From a virus: a stretch of 21,417 bases of DNA. The stretch is from positions 1 to 21,417 of IMG/VR virus record IMGVR_UViG_3300021093_003639; one strand, 5' to 3'. Within the stretch, counting starts at the first letter, position 1. Each line of letters opens with the position of its first letter. A program made the position numbers and the translations under genes. Positions 20,628 through 21,417 of the stretch are shown in pieces. The notes beneath the pieces were generated by a model. That model was not told where the DNA came from. It made no database searches and was given only the letters and a program-made list of their open reading frames with translations.

Positions 20628-21417
20628 ATGACTGATTTGGAAAACATACAAAGGCTGACTGAAAGATTTAAAAGACCCCTACCCGACCAGGAAGTATATC
20701 ATAAAAGGTTAGCAGAAGAAGTAGAGTTAATACTTAAATTAAAATTTACGGATTATTTCCTTAAAATTTGCGACATAATAGATCTAACACAAGACATCAA
20801 ACACATGACTAGGGGATCAGCAGGATCCAGTTTAGTTTGTTATCTGCTAGGCATTACTGATGTAGATCCTGTCAAATGGAACATACCTGTGGCAAGATTT
20901 TTAAATCCTATGCGTGATGATCTTCCGGACGTAGACATTGACTTTGAACATTGGCGACAGTTGAATGTTATGGAACGTATATTTAAAAAATGGCCTGGAC
21001 GCACAGCAAGGATTTCAAACTATGTAAAATTTCAATCTAAGTCAGCCAAGAGAGAAGCTGCAAAGAGATTGGGAGCAAAAGGAAGATTGCCTAGAAATTT
21101 CAAATACGAAGACTATAACATAGATGCTAAAGAAGCTAAACGTATAGAACAAAAATTATTGGGTAAAAAAAGATGTATATCTAAACACTGTGGTGGTATT
21201 ATTATGTTTGATAGAACATTGCCTAAGAGTTTGATATCAGCCGACAATCAGATATTGTTGGACAAATATGAAGTAGAGGATCTAGAACACTTAAAAGTTG
21301 ACATATTAGCCAATAGAGGATTGAGTCAGTTATTAGAGATTGACTCATATAAAAATTTAATGGATTATCCTGAAACAGACAAGGCTACGGAAGAACTACT
21401 GAGTAGAGGAGACGTAT
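20628..21417 (+). CDS. DnaE-like family C DNA polymerase without PHP domain (3' truncated by the window)
   Basis: An open frame of 263 codons that runs off the right edge. It begins where E. coli DnaE is at about residue 300, so the PHP domain is absent. Blocks align in order: YHKRLAEEVELILKLKFTDYF, RGSAGSSLVCYLLGITDVDP (E. coli [21 protein letters not shown]), RFLNPMRDDLPDVDIDF with Asp101 and Asp103 (E. coli Asp401/403), KHCGGIIMF (E. coli KHAGGVVI), and HLKVDILANRGL with Asp225 (third catalytic Asp, E. coli KFDFLGLRTL). The region between Asp103 and Asp225 is shorter than in E. coli (about 120 against 150). All three catalytic Asp residues are kept. AAAGG precedes the ATG. T4-like phages normally replicate with the family B enzyme gp43, so its task is open. 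Confidence 0.85.
   Translation, partial: MTDLENIQRLTERFKRPLPDQEVYHKRLAEEVELILKLKFTDYFLKICDIIDLTQDIKHMTRGSAGSSLVCYLLGITDVDPVKWNIPVARFLNPMRDDLPDVDIDFEHWRQLNVMERIFKKWPGRTARISNYVKFQSKSAKREAAKRLGAKGRLPRNFKYEDYNIDAKEAKRIEQKLLGKKRCISKHCGGIIMFDRTLPKSLISADNQILLDKYEVEDLEHLKVDILANRGLSQLLEIDSYKNLMDYPETDKATEELLSRGDV

Noticed and set aside
1-21417. CRISPR array, tRNA genes or insertion sequences
   Set aside because: No regularly spaced repeats, no cloverleaf-like segment and no transposase or terminal inverted repeats were seen. Genes fill nearly all of the window.

Overview
This AT-rich window is best read as part of a T4-like (Straboviridae/Kyanoviridae-type) marine myovirus genome. The diagnostic genes are a UvsW-type helicase, a gp61-type primase, a gp41-type DnaB-family helicase, T4-style late promoter motifs (NATAAATA) and long chains of overlapping genes. 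No photosynthesis genes are present. The base composition, the tiny zf-CHCC zinc protein (a family common in Alphaproteobacteria and mitochondria) and the gene set fit a SAR11/Pelagibacter phage, but this host assignment is an inference, and a cyanophage or another marine host is not excluded.

Bases 1-8640 are a surface-sugar module. One truncated FkbM methyltransferase lies on the + strand. Two minus-strand cassettes follow, each starting with a near-identical cupin gene behind its own late promoter. Cassette B (7745 to 6096) is cupin, FkbM methyltransferase, glycosyltransferase-like. Cassette A (6008 to 414) is cupin, FkbM methyltransferase, hexapeptide acyltransferase, Gfo/Idh/MocA oxidoreductase, DegT aminotransferase and three glycosyltransferase-like genes. 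The acyltransferase, oxidoreductase and aminotransferase resemble the WbpD/WbpB/WbpE trio that builds acetamido sugars. A GT-B-like gene reads rightward from 7797.

Bases 8625-15772 are a rightward early-type region. It starts at a strong sigma70-like promoter and runs through an unknown 433-aa protein, UvsW, several conserved but unknown proteins, a YhhQ-type queuosine-precursor transporter and a zinc-finger protein. After a second promoter come endonuclease III, a miniature DnaE-like protein, a zf-CHCC protein and a small unknown. A convergent minus-strand gene and a late-promoter-driven virion protein gene follow (15769-16973).

Bases 16974-21417 are a replication block: primase gp61, a 40-aa small protein, a NodU/TobZ-like carbamoyltransferase, helicase gp41 and the 5' part of a PHP-less family C (DnaE-like) DNA polymerase that runs off the window.

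The most unusual points are: two different DnaE-like proteins, one stripped of most of the fingers and starting exactly at the catalytic Asp motif; four sigma70-like promoters sharing TTGACTTT, three placed so that transcription should start at or near the ATG (leaderless mRNAs); and a hairpin at the polymerase gene whose 5' arm lies upstream of a late promoter, so that read-through mRNA could hide the ribosome-binding site while late mRNA would not. No tRNA, rRNA, CRISPR array or insertion sequence was seen. No gene-free stretch exceeds about 90 bases.
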